45,203 nt of DNA from Alteromonas_F sp964429915 (GTDB lineage Bacteria; Pseudomonadota; Gammaproteobacteria; Enterobacterales; Alteromonadaceae). Where the stretch lies: NCBI GenBank assembly GCA_964429915.1, contig CAYSDZ010000029.1, positions 1-45,203 on the forward strand, written 5' to 3'. Below the pieces are notes generated by a model, which saw only the letters and a list, made by a program, of their open reading frames with translations, was not told the DNA's origin and made no database searches. Both the position numbers and the translations under genes were made by a program. The stretch's first letter is position 1. Each line of letters begins with the position of its first letter. Below, in pieces: positions 43,253-45,203 of the stretch.

Positions 43253-44992
43253 TTACTTCATCAACTGTAGTTCGGCATACTGACGATATAATTCGTTATT
43301 TTTAATGAGTTCTTCGTGACGCCCGATAGCCTGAATCGCGCCTTTATCTAATACTACTATTTTATCTACATCCTTCACGGTAGCTAGCCGATGAGCAATC
43401 ACAATACTGGTTCTTGATTGCATGAGTTTGCTAAGGGCTTCTTGAATATGGGCTTCACTTTGCGCATCCAGTGCGCTTGTCGCTTCGTCTAATAACAATA
43501 TAGGCCTCTCGGCTAGAATCGCTCTTGCAATTGCAATACGCTGCTTCTGACCACCTGATAAATTTACGCCTCTTTCACCAAGCAAACTATGGTAGCCGTC
43601 TGAGAGTTGGCTAATGAATTCATGTGCGTATGCTTGTTTAGCGGCTTGTTCCACCTGTGCTGTGGTTGCGTCTGGTTTGCCGTATCGAATGTTATTCAAC
43701 ACGGTGTCCGCAAAAACCACAGCGCTTTGATCAACCACCGAAAACTGGCGTCTCAACGAGTGCAAAGTCAGTGACGCTATGTCAATATTATTAATGAAAA
43801 TCTGACCGTTAGATGGTTGCCAGAATCTAAGTAATAAATTGAATAGAGTCGACTTTCCGGCTCCGCTTGGACCCACAAGCGCAATATGTTCTCCAGGTGC
43901 TATGCTGAGATTAAAGTGTGAGAATAACTCGCGCTGCGTATCATAACGAAAACTAACATCAGAAAAACGCAATGAAGGGGCATCAGTAAGAGGCTTAATA
44001 GTAGCTGTACCCTGCTGAATATGGTTTTTCGTAAGCAATAAATCATGAAGGCGCTCGCTCGCACCTGCCGCTCGTTGAATATCACCAACCACTTCGCTGA
44101 TTGTTGCAATACTGCCGCCAGCCATTACGGCATAAAATAAAAAAGCGGTGAGTTCACCGATTGAAATGGCTTGATTTTGTACTTCAGTGACACCTAACCA
44201 GCCAATCAGAATGATCGATGCCATACTACAGCCCATTACAATGGCAATGAGCCAAGCACGATACTTAATACGTTGCATGGCGGTATAGAGTGCGTCTTTT
44301 ACTCGCTGTTGAAAAAATGCATCTTCTTGTCTTTCAGCAGTATACGCTTGCACTGTCGCAATTTCGTGTAAGCTTTGGTCGATATGCGCACCCAAGTCAG
44401 CCACTCTATCTTGACTGGCTTTTGCTAGCTTTCTGAGTTTTGGCGCAAAAAACCGTAGTGGCAATAAAATTACGGGCACACAAAGTAATACCGCCAGTGT
44501 TAGCGTTGTACTCGCCGTTAGCATTAGAAGAATAGCACCTGTAAACGTAACTAGGGACCGTACTCCCATAGAAAAACTCGATCCAATCACGGTTTGTAAT
44601 ATTGAAGTATCACTGGTGAACCGAGATATGACCTCGCCTGTACGTGTTTTTGCATAAAATGCAGGACCAAGAGTCAACATGTGGGAATACACTTGAGTAC
44701 GAATATCAGCACTGACCTTTTCCCCTATCCACGTCATTAGGTAAAAACGCCAATAGGTGGCAAAACTAATTATAAGAGTTACAAACAATAACGCGATGCC
44801 GGCAATAATTGTTGCCTCACTATTCTCAGATATGAAACCTGAATCGATTCCATAGCGAAGCGCTTGGCCCATAGTAAGCCATCCACCTGAACCGATTAAT
44901 AGCGCCAAAATGGCGGCTATTCCATGTTTCCAATAGGGAAGCAATAATTGTTGATACCAAGTGATTAAGGTCATATTGTCAGCTTTGTTCAT
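43253..44992 (-). CDS. ABC exporter half-transporter (MsbA/MDR-like fused TMD-NBD)
   Basis: A 579-residue half-size ABC exporter with about six transmembrane helices (roughly 25-300) fused to an ATPase domain. Walker A is GPSGAGKST (374-382), the signature is LSGGQ (478-482), Walker B is ILLLDEATSALD (498-509) and the switch His is H534. The protein would act as a homodimer to expel lipid, peptide or drug substrates. No export partner or precursor gene adjoins it. It converges with the WYL regulator (22-base gap) and is divergent from rpsP. MsbA orthology is not claimed since no lpxK follows. Confidence 0.93.
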   Translation of the reverse strand: MNKADNMTLITWYQQLLLPYWKHGIAAILALLIGSGGWLTMGQALRYGIDSGFISENSEATIIAGIALLFVTLIISFATYWRFYLMTWIGEKVSADIRTQVYSHMLTLGPAFYAKTRTGEVISRFTSDTSILQTVIGSSFSMGVRSLVTFTGAILLMLTASTTLTLAVLLCVPVILLPLRFFAPKLRKLAKASQDRVADLGAHIDQSLHEIATVQAYTAERQEDAFFQQRVKDALYTAMQRIKYRAWLIAIVMGCSMASIILIGWLGVTEVQNQAISIGELTAFLFYAVMAGGSIATISEVVGDIQRAAGASERLHDLLLTKNHIQQGTATIKPLTDAPSLRFSDVSFRYDTQRELFSHFNLSIAPGEHIALVGPSGAGKSTLFNLLLRFWQPSNGQIFINNIDIASLTLHSLRRQFSVVDQSAVVFADTVLNNIRYGKPDATTAQVEQAAKQAYAHEFISQLSDGYHSLLGERGVNLSGGQKQRIAIARAILAERPILLLDEATSALDAQSEAHIQEALSKLMQSRTSIVIAHRLATVKDVDKIVVLDKGAIQAIGRHEELIKNNELYRQYAELQLMK

Positions 44993-45076
44993 TTCCGGTG
45001 GAATGCTTTTTTGTTGGTTTTGAGTAGTGCTACTTTCCCAATAACATTACCACAACTTTGATCTAAACAAATAAAG

Positions 45077-45104
45077 TTGTGTTTTGATACAGGTTGCGTA
45101 TAAT
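45077..45104 (+). promoter_or_regulatory. Candidate promoter of rpsP
   Basis: TATAAT (45099-45104) is a perfect -10, 72 bases upstream of the rpsP ATG. TTGTGT (45077-45082) is a partial -35 with a 16-base spacer. Having its own promoter fits an rpsP that is separated from ffh. Confidence 0.5.
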
Positions 45105-45176
45105 CTCGCGACCTTTTTCTGTATAGGCAGGAAAGGGCTTTGTTAACAGTAACGCTACAACGAGTTTGAGGCATTT

Positions 45177-45203
45177 ATGGTTACTATTCGTTTACAGCGT
45201 GGT
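45177..45203 (+). CDS. rpsP: Ribosomal protein S16, 5' fragment
   Basis: The last 27 bases encode MVTIRLQRG, the start of bS16 (MVTIRLARHG in E. coli), preceded by GAGG five bases upstream. The gene is cut by the window edge. In relatives rpsP heads an operon with rimM, trmD and rplS, and follows ffh; here it marks the far end of the 14.9-kb stretch after ffh. Confidence 0.9.

Noticed and set aside
44989..45174. Minus-strand ORF of 61 codons upstream of the ABC exporter
   Set aside because: It covers the rpsP promoter and leader, has no recognised pattern and no SD.
1..45203. CRISPR arrays, insertion sequences, tRNA and rRNA genes
   Set aside because: No regularly spaced repeats, transposase motifs or tRNA/rRNA-like sequences were recognised by eye; short or degenerate elements could be missed.

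Overview
The window looks like a piece of chromosome from a marine, free-living gammaproteobacterium of the Alteromonadaceae type (Alteromonas/Glaciecola-like). I infer this from several things seen together: fadI-fadJ behind a FadR-like box, a DUF3379-type gene paired with an ECF sigma factor, a large TonB-dependent receptor, a cis/trans fatty-acid isomerase, and E. coli-like synteny around ffh (ypjD and corB on one side, rpsP further along on the other). No rRNA, tRNA, insertion sequence, integrase or CRISPR array is visible. Coding density is high and no gene-free stretch exceeds 300 bases.

Layout. (1) 53-1228: pgk. (2) 1515-8244, minus strand: a tightly coupled operon cysD-cysC-cysQ-cysN followed by an SLC13/RCK permease and a glycosyltransferase-like gene. 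It makes PAPS from sulfate and removes PAP. (3) 8483-16850, minus strand: moxR, DUF58, DUF4381, two von Willebrand-A membrane proteins (the second with TPRs and a long Gln/Asn/Glu-rich segment) and a BatD-like protein, followed by an ECF sigma factor and its DUF3379-type partner, closed by a clear terminator. (4) 17050-20489, plus strand: fadI-fadJ (anaerobic-type beta-oxidation) preceded by a near-consensus FadR site. (5) 20563-25732, minus strand: cti (haem-containing cis/trans isomerase, predicted lipoprotein) and a large M16 metallopeptidase. (6) 25827-30262: sixA, a small orphan ORF, corB and ypjD, and ffh.

(7) 30295-44992 lies between ffh and rpsP, which are neighbours in many gammaproteobacteria, so it looks like an accessory insertion. 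It holds a CSS-EAL phosphodiesterase, a four-gene SMC/MukBEF-like cassette (32060-38504), a TerB-like gene, a TonB receptor, a divergent VOC/WYL-regulator pair with a perfect palindrome between them, and an ABC exporter. The first codons of rpsP end the window.

The most interesting locus is the SMC-like cassette. It encodes an SMC ATPase, a DUF4194/MksE-like protein, a kleisin-like protein and a Toprim protein, matching the parts list of the anti-plasmid Wadjet (JetABCD/MksBEFG) systems. However, the order is C-B-A-D with the SMC gene first, the Toprim subunit is short, and the SMC signature motif is degenerate. I read it as a divergent, possibly untyped Wadjet-family system; the assignment rests on motifs and gene architecture only.
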